64,000 nucleotides of DNA from Bog-950 sp044228435 (GCA_044228435.1 JBGAUW010000006.1:124001-188000); one strand, 5' to 3'; positions 19,543 to 28,339 are shown, counted from the first letter of the stretch. The notes: generated from the letters alone by a model not told the origin. A program made the numbers and translations.

Positions 19543-21132
19543 ATGGCCACTACCCTCTCAAAATCGTACAAGCAACAAAAGATAGAAGGAAACTTTGATG
19601 CTATTGTAATAGGCTCTGGCATGGGCGGCCTTGCAACAGCAGCTTTTTTAGCTAAAGAAAAAAAGAAAGTGCTGGTGCTTGAGCGCCACTACACCCCTGG
19701 TGGGTTTACGCATGTATTTACGCGCAAAAAATACGAATGGGATGTAGGCGTGCATTATGTGGGTGATGTGCACCGGCCCAACACCGAACTGCACAAAATG
19801 TTTAACTACATTACCGATAACAAAATGCAGTGGGCCGAAATGGGCAGCGTTTACGACAAAGCCTTTTTTGGCAATGATGAATACGACTTTGTAGCCGGTA
19901 CCGATGAGTTTAAAGCGAAAATGAAATCATACTTTCCGGGTGAAGAAAAAGCCATTGATGCTTATGTTGACCTTGTATACAGCACACAAAAAAACCAACG
20001 CTGGTTTTTTGCCGAAAAGCTACTGCCTAACTGGATCAGCTTTTTTATTGGCAACCGGTTGCGCAAAAATGGATTAAAGGGAAACAAAACCACCTTAGAG
20101 GTTTTGCAATCGCTTACACAAAATAAAAAACTTATAGCGGTGCTTTGCAGCCAGTATGGCGACTATGGCTTACCACCTGCCCAAAGCAGTTTTTTAATGC
20201 ATGCAGCGCTTATAAAGCATTACATGAAGGGCGCCTGTTACCCGGTAGGCGGTTCGCAGCAAATTTATCAAACTATTGCACCGGTAATATTAAACGCAGG
20301 CGGACAGGTTTTTACTAATGCCGAGGTAAAAGAAATAATAGTAAACAACGGCAAAGCAACCGGTGTAAGAATGTTTGACGGTAAAGAGTTTTTTGCACCG
20401 GTAGTGATAAGCGATGCCGGCATTTACAATACTTACCAAAAGCTTTTGCCACAAAAAGAAGCTGCTGCGTTAAACACAGAAAAACTATTTAGTAAGTTAG
20501 CGCCTTCGGTTGGGCATGTTTGTCTTTATATAGGTATTAACCAATCCAACAAAGACTTAAAATTGGGCAAGGCCAACTACTGGATATTTCCGGATAACTA
20601 TGACCACGATAAAAACGTGCAGGATTATGTAAACAATCCCGATGCACCGCTACCGGTAGTATATATTTCCTTCCCATCCAGCAAAGACCCTGATTGGGAT
20701 AACCGTTTACCGGATAGAACGACTATTGAAATTATTACACTGGCCCCTTATGCCTGGTACGAAAAATGGAAAGATAAGCGCTGGATGAAACGTGGTGAAG
20801 ATTACAACGCTTTTAAAGAAAAACTTTCGCAACGACTTTTAGAGGAGCTTTATAAAAAGCACCCCAACCTGCGCGGCAAAATTGACCACTACGAACTTAG
20901 CACACCGCTAAGTACCGAACATTTTGTAAACTACCAATACGGCGAGATTTATGGTATAGACCATACTACCGATCGCTTTGACCAAAAGTTTCTAAAAGCA
21001 GCAACGCCCGTTAAAAACCTTTACCTAACAGGGCAGGATATTGTAAGCTGCGGTGTGGGCGGGGCATTATTCAGTGGTTTAATTACAGCATCGGCCGTTA
21101 CAGGTAAAAACCTGCTTAACAGGTTGAAGTAA
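19543..21132 (+). CDS. FAD-dependent oxidoreductase of the phytoene desaturase / retinol saturase (RetSat) family
   Basis: The 529-residue protein opens with an FAD dinucleotide-binding fold: GSGMGG at residues 24-29, then VLVLERHYTPGGFTHVF. The WDVGVHYVGD segment is typical of all-trans-retinol 13,14-reductase-like proteins, and a C-terminal YLTGQDIVSCGVGGALFSG segment closes the FAD site. Family members reduce or desaturate isoprenoid double bonds; the substrate here cannot be read from sequence. There is no signal peptide. It is flanked by terminators on both sides, so it is probably transcribed alone. No carotenoid genes are nearby, so a role in carotenoid synthesis is unsupported. Confidence 0.85.
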   Translation: MATTLSKSYKQQKIEGNFDAIVIGSGMGGLATAAFLAKEKKKVLVLERHYTPGGFTHVFTRKKYEWDVGVHYVGDVHRPNTELHKMFNYITDNKMQWAEMGSVYDKAFFGNDEYDFVAGTDEFKAKMKSYFPGEEKAIDAYVDLVYSTQKNQRWFFAEKLLPNWISFFIGNRLRKNGLKGNKTTLEVLQSLTQNKKLIAVLCSQYGDYGLPPAQSSFLMHAALIKHYMKGACYPVGGSQQIYQTIAPVILNAGGQVFTNAEVKEIIVNNGKATGVRMFDGKEFFAPVVISDAGIYNTYQKLLPQKEAAALNTEKLFSKLAPSVGHVCLYIGINQSNKDLKLGKANYWIFPDNYDHDKNVQDYVNNPDAPLPVVYISFPSSKDPDWDNRLPDRTTIEIITLAPYAWYEKWKDKRWMKRGEDYNAFKEKLSQRLLEELYKKHPNLRGKIDHYELSTPLSTEHFVNYQYGEIYGIDHTTDRFDQKFLKAATPVKNLYLTGQDIVSCGVGGALFSGLITASAVTGKNLLNRLK

Positions 21133-21147
21133 CCATAAGTTTGTATT

Positions 21148-21199
21148 AAAAACCGATACAGGTGCGCATTATTTTATCCGCACTTGTATCGGTTTTTTT
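21148..21199 (+). terminator. Strong terminator after the RetSat-like gene
   Basis: A 19-bp stem with one wobble (arms AAAAACCGATACAGGTGCG and CGCACTTGTATCGGTTTTT) is followed by more T residues. It overlaps a possible GTG start at 21162 for the next gene, which argues that the real start is the ATG at 21225. Confidence 0.85.
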
Positions 21200-21224
21200 A
21201 TTTTCCTGTTTCAAAACTCCCACT

Positions 21225-22430
21225 ATGAACTTTGAGCATTCGGCTAAAGCCAAAGAAATGATAAAACGCGTGCAGCAATTTATGGATGCGTATATTTTTC
21301 CATTAGAGGAAGAATACCTTAAAGCAACGCACCACGGCAACCCCGATTTTAAAAGCTGGACAGTTGACCCCAGGGTTGAAGAACTGAAAGCGAAAGCAAA
21401 AGCAGAGGGCCTTTGGAATTTATTTTTACCACCGGTAAGCGGACTTAGCAACCTGGAGTATGCACCGGTAGCAGAAATAACCGGCCAATCGCTTTTAGCG
21501 CCCGAAATTTTTAACTGCAACGCACCGGATACCGGCAATATGGAAGTGCTTTGGAAATACGGCAGCGAGGAGCAGAAAGAAACATGGATGAAGCCTTTGC
21601 TTGATGGCACTATACGCTCTGCTTTTTGCATGACCGAACCCGATGTAGCCAGCAGCGATGCAACCAATATGCAGGCTACCATAACTACCGATGGTGACGA
21701 TGTAATTTTAAATGGCACCAAATGGTGGAGCACCGGCATAGGCCACCCCAATTGTAAGGTGGCAATATTTATGGGGCTATCGGACGCTACAGCGCATAAA
21801 TACCAACAACACAGCATGGTGTTGGTGCCTTTAGATACCACCGGTGTAACCATTGAGAGAATGCTACCGGTATATGGTGGCTACGACCCACCGTTTGGCC
21901 ATGGCGAAGTTACCTTTAAAAATGTACGATTACCAAAGAGCGCTGTAATAGCAGGCTTAGGAAAGGGTTTTGAAATTGCGCAGGGAAGATTAGGGCCGGG
22001 CCGCATACACCATTGCATGCGCCAAATAGGTGTTGCAGAGCGTGCTTTAAAATTGATGATTGAACGCGGAAGCGAACGTGTCGCGTTTGGTAAACCTTTA
22101 ATAAATCTTGGTGGCAACCGCGATATAATAGCTAATGCCCGCATTGACATTGAAATGACCAGGCTATTGGTGCTTAAAACTGCTTTTTTGTTAGATACCG
22201 TAGGCGCTATGGGGGCATTAAGTGAGGTAAGCCAAATTAAAGTGGTAGCACCTAACCTTGCATGCCGCATACTGGACCAGGCTATACAAATGCACGGGGG
22301 CAAAGGTATGAGTAACGACACGCCGCTGGCCGCTATGTTTGCTTACGCACGCATATTGCGCTTGGCCGATGGACCGGACGAAGTGCACCGTGGCGTAGTG
22401 GCTAAGTTGGAGTTGATGAAGTATAAATAA
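21225..22430 (+). CDS. Acyl-CoA dehydrogenase, ACAD10/11-like
   Basis: The 401-residue flavoprotein has the usual acyl-CoA dehydrogenase segments: FCMTEPDVASSDA and NGTKWWSTG in the middle beta domain, GPGRIHHCMRQIG, ERGSERVAFGKPL, QMHGGKGMS and a C-terminal ILRLADGPDEVHR. The GPGRIHHCMR and RLADGPDEVH motifs are those of ACAD10/ACAD11-like enzymes. I start it at ATG 21225 because the upstream GTG at 21162 lies in a terminator hairpin. The next gene, 7 bases downstream, encodes the APH-type kinase domain that is fused to this enzyme in animal ACAD10/11. By analogy with the LvaA/LvaC levulinate pathway, the pair may process 4-hydroxyacyl-CoA through a phosphorylated intermediate; that role is inferred. 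Confidence 0.9.
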   Translation: MNFEHSAKAKEMIKRVQQFMDAYIFPLEEEYLKATHHGNPDFKSWTVDPRVEELKAKAKAEGLWNLFLPPVSGLSNLEYAPVAEITGQSLLAPEIFNCNAPDTGNMEVLWKYGSEEQKETWMKPLLDGTIRSAFCMTEPDVASSDATNMQATITTDGDDVILNGTKWWSTGIGHPNCKVAIFMGLSDATAHKYQQHSMVLVPLDTTGVTIERMLPVYGGYDPPFGHGEVTFKNVRLPKSAVIAGLGKGFEIAQGRLGPGRIHHCMRQIGVAERALKLMIERGSERVAFGKPLINLGGNRDIIANARIDIEMTRLLVLKTAFLLDTVGAMGALSEVSQIKVVAPNLACRILDQAIQMHGGKGMSNDTPLAAMFAYARILRLADGPDEVHRGVVAKLELMKYK

Positions 22431-22437
22431 ACTACGT

Positions 22438-23505
22438 ATGAGCACTACCCTATTAGATACGCCTAAAGATGTTAGAGAAGAAGACAAATTAAGCGAACCG
22501 CTGATTGCTGAATTTGTAAAACAGCACCGGTCAGATGTGCATGGCAATTTGAACATAAAACAGTTTAGAGGTGGCGCCAGCAATCTTACCTACCAGCTGA
22601 ATTTCGACAATATTTCTTTTATACTGCGTACTTCGCCTAAGGGGACTAAGGCTAAAGGAGCGCACGATATGGGGCGCGAGTTTAATATTATGCAAAAGCT
22701 TAAACCGGTGTATCCGTATGTGCCCGAGATGATTGCTTTTTGTAAAGATGAAACTTTAATAGGGCGCGAATTTTATATAATGGAAAAGCTGACCGGTATA
22801 ATACCGCGCGCTAATTTACCTAAGGAACTGGTGTTAAATAAAGAAGAGGTAAGACAACTTTGCCTGAATGTGATTGACAAATTGATTGAACTGCATAGTG
22901 TAGATATTTATAAAACGGGATTGAATGAATTGGGTAAAGGCACCGGTTACTGCCAACGGCAGATTGGTGGCTGGTCAGAACGGTACAAAAAAGCAAAAAC
23001 ATGGAACGTACCATCTTTTAATTATGTAATGGACTGGCTAAAAGAACATACTCCTACCGAAGAAAGAAGCTGTTTAATACACAACGATTTTAGGTTTGAT
23101 AATGTTGTACTGGATGCCTCTACACCATCCAAAGTAATTGGCGTATTAGATTGGGAAATGGCGACCATAGGCGACCCTTTGATGGACCTGGGCAACTCAC
23201 TTGCTTACTGGGTGCAAGCCAACGATGATTTTATTGCCCGCCAAACGCGCAGGCAACCTACCCACCTACCGGGCATGCTCACGCGCAAAGAAGTAGTGGA
23301 ATACTATTGCAGCAAAATGAATTTTAAAGCAGAAGATTTTACGTTTTACGAAGTATATGGCATTTTCAGACTCGCCGTAATAATGCAGCAGATTTACTAC
23401 CGGTACCATCACAAGCAGACCACTAACCCGGCCTTTAAAAGCTTTTGGTTTTTAGTAAACTATATGAACTGGCGCTGCAAGCAGGTAATTAAGGCAAAGC
23501 GCTAA
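22438..23505 (+). CDS. APH-fold phosphotransferase, ACAD10/11 N-domain / LvaA-like kinase
   Basis: The 355-residue protein has an aminoglycoside-phosphotransferase (protein-kinase-like) fold. It shows GGASNLTY near residue 45 (nucleotide loop), the catalytic loop HNDFRFDNVVLD near 215, and the metal-binding VLDWEMATIGDPLMDLGN near 235. This form is typical of the family next to or fused with acyl-CoA dehydrogenases, not of antibiotic-resistance enzymes. It starts 7 bases after the dehydrogenase gene, so the two are almost certainly co-transcribed. In the LvaA model it would phosphorylate the 4-hydroxyl of an acyl-CoA. The substrate is inferred. Confidence 0.88.
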   Translation: MSTTLLDTPKDVREEDKLSEPLIAEFVKQHRSDVHGNLNIKQFRGGASNLTYQLNFDNISFILRTSPKGTKAKGAHDMGREFNIMQKLKPVYPYVPEMIAFCKDETLIGREFYIMEKLTGIIPRANLPKELVLNKEEVRQLCLNVIDKLIELHSVDIYKTGLNELGKGTGYCQRQIGGWSERYKKAKTWNVPSFNYVMDWLKEHTPTEERSCLIHNDFRFDNVVLDASTPSKVIGVLDWEMATIGDPLMDLGNSLAYWVQANDDFIARQTRRQPTHLPGMLTRKEVVEYYCSKMNFKAEDFTFYEVYGIFRLAVIMQQIYYRYHHKQTTNPAFKSFWFLVNYMNWRCKQVIKAKR

Positions 23506-23526
23506 ACACCTATATTAAAATTCATT

Positions 23527-23868
23527 ATGGATTTAGAAACCCTGCGCAATTATTGCAATAGCCTGCCACACGTTACCGAAGATGTAAAGTGGGGAAACGA
23601 TTTGTGTTTTCTTATTGGGGGAAAGATGTTTTGCGTTACAGGCTTTAATGCACCGCTCACTGTTTCGCTAAAAGTAACGGACGAGGAATTTGAAGAACTA
23701 TCCGTGCGCGATCGAATTATACCAGCGCCATATTTAGCACGGCATAAGTGGATTTACATTAAGAATGAAAGAGTATTTAGCAGGAAAGATTGGGAGCATT
23801 ACATCCGCCAATCGTATGAGTTGGTAAAAGCTAAGTTGCCCAAGAAGATATTGAAGGGCTTAGCCTAA
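23527..23868 (+). CDS. MmcQ/YjbR family protein
   Basis: The 113-residue protein matches the MmcQ/YjbR family: LRNYCNSLPHVTEDVKWGNDLCFLIGGKMFC at the start, a central PAPYLARHKWIYI segment and a C-terminal SYELVKAKLPKK helix. Members are small proteins with a CyaY-like fold often annotated as DNA-binding; their function is not established. It follows the kinase gene by 21 bases on the same strand and ends before a strong hairpin, so it is probably the last gene of the unit. Confidence 0.88.
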   Translation: MDLETLRNYCNSLPHVTEDVKWGNDLCFLIGGKMFCVTGFNAPLTVSLKVTDEEFEELSVRDRIIPAPYLARHKWIYIKNERVFSRKDWEHYIRQSYELVKAKLPKKILKGLA

Positions 23869-23872
23869 ATTT

Positions 23873-23906
23873 TAAACATCCGAAGTTTTGAAAACTTCGG
23901 ATGTTT
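23873..23906. terminator. Bidirectional hairpin between convergent genes
   Basis: AAACATCCGAAGTTTT and its perfect complement are separated by one G, with T and A runs at the ends. It can serve both the plus-strand MmcQ gene and the minus-strand gene ending at 23920. Confidence 0.7.
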
Positions 23907-23919
23907 AATGATATCTAAA

Positions 23920-24276
23920 TTAGTTTTTACCAATCTTAAGGCCACCATTTTTGCCTTTTATTTCAAGGCCTTTTTTATTTATCTCCAATCCCCTGCCGCT
24001 GCTGCTTTTAGCACTTACTTCGCCTTTTTTAGCTTCTACACCGGCACCGTTTTTATTTTTTGCTTCGGCCCCGCTTTTGTTTACTACAGTACCGCCTCCC
24101 TTGCTGCTTGTTACTTTAGCCTCGCCTTTTTTAAGGCTGGCACCTGAACCGCTGCTGCTTTTTACCGAAGCACCTTTGTTATTAACCGTAGCACCTTTGG
24201 AGCTGGTTTGTGCTGTAGCGGTAAGCGAAAAAGAAATTAAAGCAAAGGCAGCTAAAATAATTTGGAGTGCTTTCAT
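23920..24276 (-). CDS. Small secreted Gly/Ser/Lys repeat protein
   Basis: The 118-residue protein starts with a signal peptide (MKALQIILAAFALISFSLTATAQ). The frame is open further upstream, but the signal peptide fixes the ATG at 24276. The mature part is a run of imperfect short repeats alternating KGA/KGE/KSG with hydrophobic-x-hydrophobic pairs (ATVNNKGASV, GLEINKKGLEIKGKNGGLKI). It is rich in K, G, S, A and N and has no cysteine. The regular spacing suggests a beta-solenoid or a surface or amyloid-like peptide; that is inference. The family is not recognised. It lies between two hairpins, downstream of pckA but after its terminator. Confidence 0.7.
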   Translation of the reverse strand: MKALQIILAAFALISFSLTATAQTSSKGATVNNKGASVKSSSGSGASLKKGEAKVTSSKGGGTVVNKSGAEAKNKNGAGVEAKKGEVSAKSSSGRGLEINKKGLEIKGKNGGLKIGKN

Positions 24277-24312
24277 GGGATTGGATTTTTGTTGTTTAAC
24301 GATTATTACTGC

Positions 24313-24351
24313 CCTAAAATAAAACAGTCCCGCATAAAATACGGGACTGTT
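24313..24351 (-). terminator. Terminator of pckA
   Basis: On the minus strand AACAGTCCCG and CGGGACTGTT pair around a 9-nt loop and are followed by a T-rich TTATTTTA. It lies 20 bases after the pckA stop. Confidence 0.8.
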
Positions 24352-24370
24352 ACACTTATTTTTTGATTTT

Positions 24371-25984
24371 TTAGCTGGCCTGTAACACTCGTGGTGCGGC
24401 ATCTAAAATTTCTTTTTCGGCTTTAGCGGCAAATTTTTCGAAGTTTTTATTGAAAGCTAATGCCAGTTCGTTTGCTTTAGCATCATATTCGTCTTTGCTC
24501 TTCCATGTGTTGCGTGGGTTCAAAATTTCGGCTGGCACATTAGGGCAGGTTTTAGGCATAGCTACACCAAATACCGGGTGCACTTCAAAGTCCACCTTAT
24601 CCAGTTCGCCGCTCAGGGCCTCTGTAATCAATGAACGTGTGTGTGGCAGGCTCATACGCTTACCAACACCATAAACACCACCGGTATAGCCTGTATTAAG
24701 TAACCATACGCGTATTTCTGAGTTGCGCAGTTTTTCGCCTAACAACGATGCGTACTTGGTAGGGTGCAATGGTAAAAACGGTGCCCCAAAGCAAGTACTG
24801 AAAGTTGTTTGGGGTTCAGTTACGCCCGCTTCAGTTCCGGCTACCTTGCTGGTAAACCCCGAAAGGAAGAAATACATAGCCTGGCCCACGGTAAGTTTGC
24901 TTATTGGAGGCAATACACCAAACGCATCGTAGGTAAGGAAGAAGATATTTTTAGGCGCACCACCTACTGATTTAGGCAGGGCATTATCGATAAAATGGAT
25001 AGGGTAACTAACACGGGTGTTTTCGGTTTTTGCTTTGTAAGCAAAATCCACGGTGCGTGTTCCTTCTTCAAAACCGATGTTCTCTAAAATGGCACCATGA
25101 CGGATGGCGCGGTAAATATCCGGTTCTTTTTCTGCCGAAAGGTCAATTACCTTGGCATAGCAGCCACCTTCAAAATTAAATACAGAATCTTTTGTCCAGC
25201 CGTGCTCATCATCACCAATAAGCGGGCGGTTAGGGTCGGCCGATAAGGTAGTTTTTCCGGTGCCGCTCAATCCGAAGAATAAGGCCACATCGCCTTCTTT
25301 ACCTACGTTAGCCGAGCAGTGCATAGCCAACACATTTTTTTCGTGCGGCAATACATAGTTCAATACGGTAAAAATTCCCTTCTTAATTTCGCCGGTGTAA
25401 GCCGAGCCGCCTATAATGGCAATCTTTTTTGTAAAGTTTAGTATAGCAAAGTTGCCCTGGCGCACACCATCGGTAACGCCATCGCACTTTAAGCCCGGTG
25501 CCTGTAATACCAACCACTCCGGCTGTATCGAATCAAGCTCAGAAAGTTCGGGACGCAAGAACATATTGTAGGCAAACATATTGGCCCACGGGTATTCAGT
25601 TACCACGCGCACATTAAGGCGGTAAGCCTCATCGGCACAGGCGTAGCAATCGCGCACAAACACATCTTTGCCCTCAAAGTAGTTAACAACCTTGGTGTAA
25701 AGTTTTTCGAAGGTTTCGGGTGTAACCGGGTTATTGAAACCGCCCCAGTCTACACTGTGCTCGGTGCCTGCATCCTTCACAATAAATTTATCTTTTGGAG
25801 CGCGGCCGGTAAATTCGCCGGTATCTACTGCAAGGGCTCCGGTATCGTTTAATACCCCTTGTTTTCTTTGGATGGTTTGCTCAACCAACTCCTCTGGTGT
25901 TAGGTTCCAGAACTGAGTACCAGTATTCTTAATTCCTAATGCTTCTAAATTCGCTTTCGGGTTCTTGGGACCAACAACATTCAT
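24371..25984 (-). CDS. pckA: Phosphoenolpyruvate carboxykinase (ATP)
   Basis: The 537-residue enzyme converts oxaloacetate plus ATP to phosphoenolpyruvate, the first committed step of gluconeogenesis, in the cytoplasm. Visible family motifs are TGRAPKDKFIV, MHCSANVGKEGDVALFFGLSG, the P-loop GLSGTGKTTLSAD and IGDDEHGW, with a C-terminal NTGYTGGVYGVGKRM. Length is normal. The ATG at 25984 lies 37 bases downstream of a candidate TACATTTG promoter box. It has its own terminator, so it is monocistronic, and is divergent from aminopeptidase P. Confidence 0.97.
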   Translation of the reverse strand: MNVVGPKNPKANLEALGIKNTGTQFWNLTPEELVEQTIQRKQGVLNDTGALAVDTGEFTGRAPKDKFIVKDAGTEHSVDWGGFNNPVTPETFEKLYTKVVNYFEGKDVFVRDCYACADEAYRLNVRVVTEYPWANMFAYNMFLRPELSELDSIQPEWLVLQAPGLKCDGVTDGVRQGNFAILNFTKKIAIIGGSAYTGEIKKGIFTVLNYVLPHEKNVLAMHCSANVGKEGDVALFFGLSGTGKTTLSADPNRPLIGDDEHGWTKDSVFNFEGGCYAKVIDLSAEKEPDIYRAIRHGAILENIGFEEGTRTVDFAYKAKTENTRVSYPIHFIDNALPKSVGGAPKNIFFLTYDAFGVLPPISKLTVGQAMYFFLSGFTSKVAGTEAGVTEPQTTFSTCFGAPFLPLHPTKYASLLGEKLRNSEIRVWLLNTGYTGGVYGVGKRMSLPHTRSLITEALSGELDKVDFEVHPVFGVAMPKTCPNVPAEILNPRNTWKSKDEYDAKANELALAFNKNFEKFAAKAEKEILDAAPRVLQAS

Positions 25985-26020
25985 GTGTCAAAAATTTTTG
26001 TTAGGGATTTTTTGAGGACG

Positions 26021-26028
26021 CAAATGTA
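26021..26028 (-). promoter_or_regulatory. Candidate pckA promoter (-7 box)
   Basis: TACATTTG on the minus strand is an exact TAnnTTTG match, giving a predicted leader of about 30 nt. The -33 element is poor (T-rich with no clear TTG). Confidence 0.45.
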
Positions 26029-26189
26029 AAAGAATGCGGCTTTTAAAAAAAAGGATAATTATCATCTGTTAATTAGGCGACTAAAACAGGTTTTGGCCCA
26101 TTTTGGCTTTATTGTTAAAAGAACCAACACGGCCCTTCCCCTCCCACAGTATTTCTAATTATTTACATTCGCAGCATAACCCAATTACT

Positions 26190-27485
26190 ATGCGTTACCA
26201 GGCACCCAGTTCCGAGCTGTTTAAATTAAACCGGAAAAACTTTACAAAACAGATGAAGAAGAACTCTTTAGCTGTGTTTGTAAGCAACGATATTATTACC
26301 CGCAGCGCCGATGCCGGCTATAAATGGCGCCAAAACCCCGATACCTATTACCTTACGGGGATTGACCAGGAAGAAACCTTTTTAATCCTGTTTCCGGATG
26401 CGCCAGAGGAGAAATACCGCGAAATGCTGTTTGTGCGCCGCACCAGCGAGCAAATAATGATATGGGAAGGCAAAAAGCATTCGATTGAAGAGGCCCGCCA
26501 GCTTTCGGGTATTGAAGAAGTGCACTGGAGCGACGGATTTGAAGACCTTTTTAATATGCTGATGCATTATGCCGGCCATGTTTACTTAAACACCAACGAG
26601 CACGACCGCAGTATAAGCATGGGCGAGGCCACCGAGGTTAAGTTTGCCCGCAAGGTAATGAACCACTTTCCGCTGCATAAATACGAGCGCAGTGCGCCTA
26701 TAATGCACCAACTGCGTTCGTCTAAATCGAAAATAGAGGTAGAGTTACTTAGCCAGGCTATTGCCATTACCAATATCGGTTTTGAGCGGGCCCTTAAGTT
26801 TATTAAACCCGGCGCCTGGGAGTTTGAGGTAGAGGCCGAACTAACGCATGCCTACGTAACCAACCGCGGCACCGGACAGGCGTATGAACCCATTGTGGCC
26901 GGCGGTGAAAACGCCTGTGTGCTGCACTATGTAAGTAACGATGCCCAATTAAAGGCCGGCGAGTTGCTGCTAATGGATTGCGCTGCTGAATATGCCAACT
27001 ACAATGCCGATTTAACCCGCACGGTGCCTATAAGCGGCAAATTTACCGCCCGCCAAAAGGCTGTTTACAACGCCGTATTACGCGTGCACAATGCCGTTAA
27101 AAACTTAATGCGCCCGGGCCTTACTTTAAATGAGCTAAACAAACAGGCCGCCGAGTTGATGGAAGCCGAGTTGATTAAACTAAAACTACTAAGCGCTGCC
27201 GAGGTTAAAAAACAGGATAAGGCGAGACCGCTTTACAAAAAATACTTTCCGCATGGCACAGCCCACTTTTTAGGGTTAGATGTGCACGATGTAGGTAACC
27301 GCTTTGAAAAGCTAAAGGCCGGCGCCGTGCTTACCTGCGAACCGGGTATTTATATACGCGAAGAGAAGCTGGGCATACGTATAGAAAACAACATACTTAT
27401 AACCAACAATAAGCCGGTAGACCTGATGAAGGATATTGCTATTGAAGCGGAGCATATTGAGGAGATAATGAATAGTAAGAAGTGA
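26190..27485 (+). CDS. pepP: Xaa-Pro aminopeptidase (aminopeptidase P, M24B)
   Basis: The 431-residue protein has an N-terminal creatinase/AMP_N domain (FVSNDIITRSADAGYKWRQNPDTYYLTG) and a C-terminal pita-bread metallopeptidase domain. Metal ligands are visible in MDCAAEYANYNADLTRTVP (two Asp), HGTAHFLGLDVHD (His), TCEPGIYI (Glu) and GIRIENNILIT (Glu). It removes N-terminal residues preceding proline. The frame is open from a TTG at 26103, but I chose ATG 26190: the extra residues are unlike the family, and a TACATTCG promoter-like box lies about 20 bases before this ATG. It is divergent from pckA. Confidence 0.92.
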   Translation: MRYQAPSSELFKLNRKNFTKQMKKNSLAVFVSNDIITRSADAGYKWRQNPDTYYLTGIDQEETFLILFPDAPEEKYREMLFVRRTSEQIMIWEGKKHSIEEARQLSGIEEVHWSDGFEDLFNMLMHYAGHVYLNTNEHDRSISMGEATEVKFARKVMNHFPLHKYERSAPIMHQLRSSKSKIEVELLSQAIAITNIGFERALKFIKPGAWEFEVEAELTHAYVTNRGTGQAYEPIVAGGENACVLHYVSNDAQLKAGELLLMDCAAEYANYNADLTRTVPISGKFTARQKAVYNAVLRVHNAVKNLMRPGLTLNELNKQAAELMEAELIKLKLLSAAEVKKQDKARPLYKKYFPHGTAHFLGLDVHDVGNRFEKLKAGAVLTCEPGIYIREEKLGIRIENNILITNNKPVDLMKDIAIEAEHIEEIMNSKK

Positions 27486-27584
27486 ATAGGCAATAGTGAA
27501 TAGTATACTACAGTAGTGCAAATACATAAAACACAAAGAAACGCGGTACCTGATTCCTCCCCGCGGGGGAGGTTAGGTGGGGAG
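27470..27584. repeat. GAATAG micro-repeats and a GC-rich near-palindrome after pepP
   Basis: After the pepP stop the word GTGAATAG recurs. It is followed at 27554-27573 by the G+C-rich near-palindrome TCCTCCCCGCGGGGGAGGTT and then AGGTGGGGAG. Similar G+C palindromes occur at 35417 and 36253 in this window. Confidence 0.5.
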
Positions 27585-27610
27585 CTTGCGGAACCACAAA
27601 CAAATATAAA

Positions 27611-28339
27611 ATGAGCGTTCTCTCTCTGTTTAACCTGGCTAACATACTTACCCTTATAAACCTGTTTAGCGGGTGTATGGCGGTGGTGTTTTTATTTAAC
27701 TACCAAATGGAACTAGTGCCTTATTGTGTGCTGATTTCGCTGGTGGCCGATTTTTTTGATGGGTTTGCCGCCCGCCTTATTAAAAACCCAACCGACCTTG
27801 GCAAGCAGTTGGATTCGCTGGCCGATGTGGTGAGTTTTGGCTTTTTGCCCGGCGCCATTTTGTTCCACCTGCTGTTTTTAAAATACGAAAGCAGCGATAC
27901 CATGATGAGCACCTACCGCATGTATGCCTACTCCGCTCCTGCCTTTATAGTAACCCTGTTTGCGGCCCTGCGCCTGGGCAAGTTTAATATAGATACCCGC
28001 CAGAGCGAGGGCTTTATAGGCCTGGCCACACCGGCAGCCACCATGTTTGTGGTAGGGCTGTTGCTAATGTTTTTAAACAACACCTTTGGGCTAACTAAAT
28101 TTATTTTTAGCGGCAAGGTGTTGTATGGCACTGCCCTGTTACTATCGGTGCTAATGATTGCCGAAATACCCATGTTTGGCTTTAAATTCAAATCGTATGG
28201 GTGGAAGGGGAACGAGATACGCTACCTGTTTATAATTCTTTCGCTGGTTTTAATTGGCACGCTTAAATTAGCGGCCATATCTGTAATTATTATTCTTTAC
28301 ATCCTAGTATCTATAATACAAAAATTTATTAAGCCATGA
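27611..28339 (+). CDS. pssA: CDP-diacylglycerol-serine O-phosphatidyltransferase
   Basis: The 242-residue integral membrane enzyme makes phosphatidylserine from CDP-diacylglycerol and serine, leading to phosphatidylethanolamine. The CDP-alcohol phosphatidyltransferase signature DG(x)2AR(x)8G(x)3D(x)3D is complete (DGFAARLIKNPTDLGKQLDS followed by LAD). Several hydrophobic segments surround it. NLANILTLINLFSG at the N-terminus is typical of bacterial PssA of the Bacillus type. Its stop overlaps the purS start by 4 bp, so the two are translationally coupled. Confidence 0.93.
   Translation: MSVLSLFNLANILTLINLFSGCMAVVFLFNYQMELVPYCVLISLVADFFDGFAARLIKNPTDLGKQLDSLADVVSFGFLPGAILFHLLFLKYESSDTMMSTYRMYAYSAPAFIVTLFAALRLGKFNIDTRQSEGFIGLATPAATMFVVGLLLMFLNNTFGLTKFIFSGKVLYGTALLLSVLMIAEIPMFGFKFKSYGWKGNEIRYLFIILSLVLIGTLKLAAISVIIILYILVSIIQKFIKP

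Noticed and set aside
21162..21224. N-terminal extension of the acyl-CoA dehydrogenase resembling a lipoprotein signal (LFSC)
   Set aside because: The bases are the terminator of the preceding gene, and the enzyme family is cytoplasmic; ATG 21225 fits better.
22438..23505. Aminoglycoside resistance gene
   Set aside because: The APH fold is present, but the form and the adjacent acyl-CoA dehydrogenase place it with ACAD10/11-type kinases.
26103..26189. 29-residue N-terminal extension of aminopeptidase P
   Set aside because: It needs a TTG start, is unlike the family, and a promoter-like TACATTCG box lies inside it.
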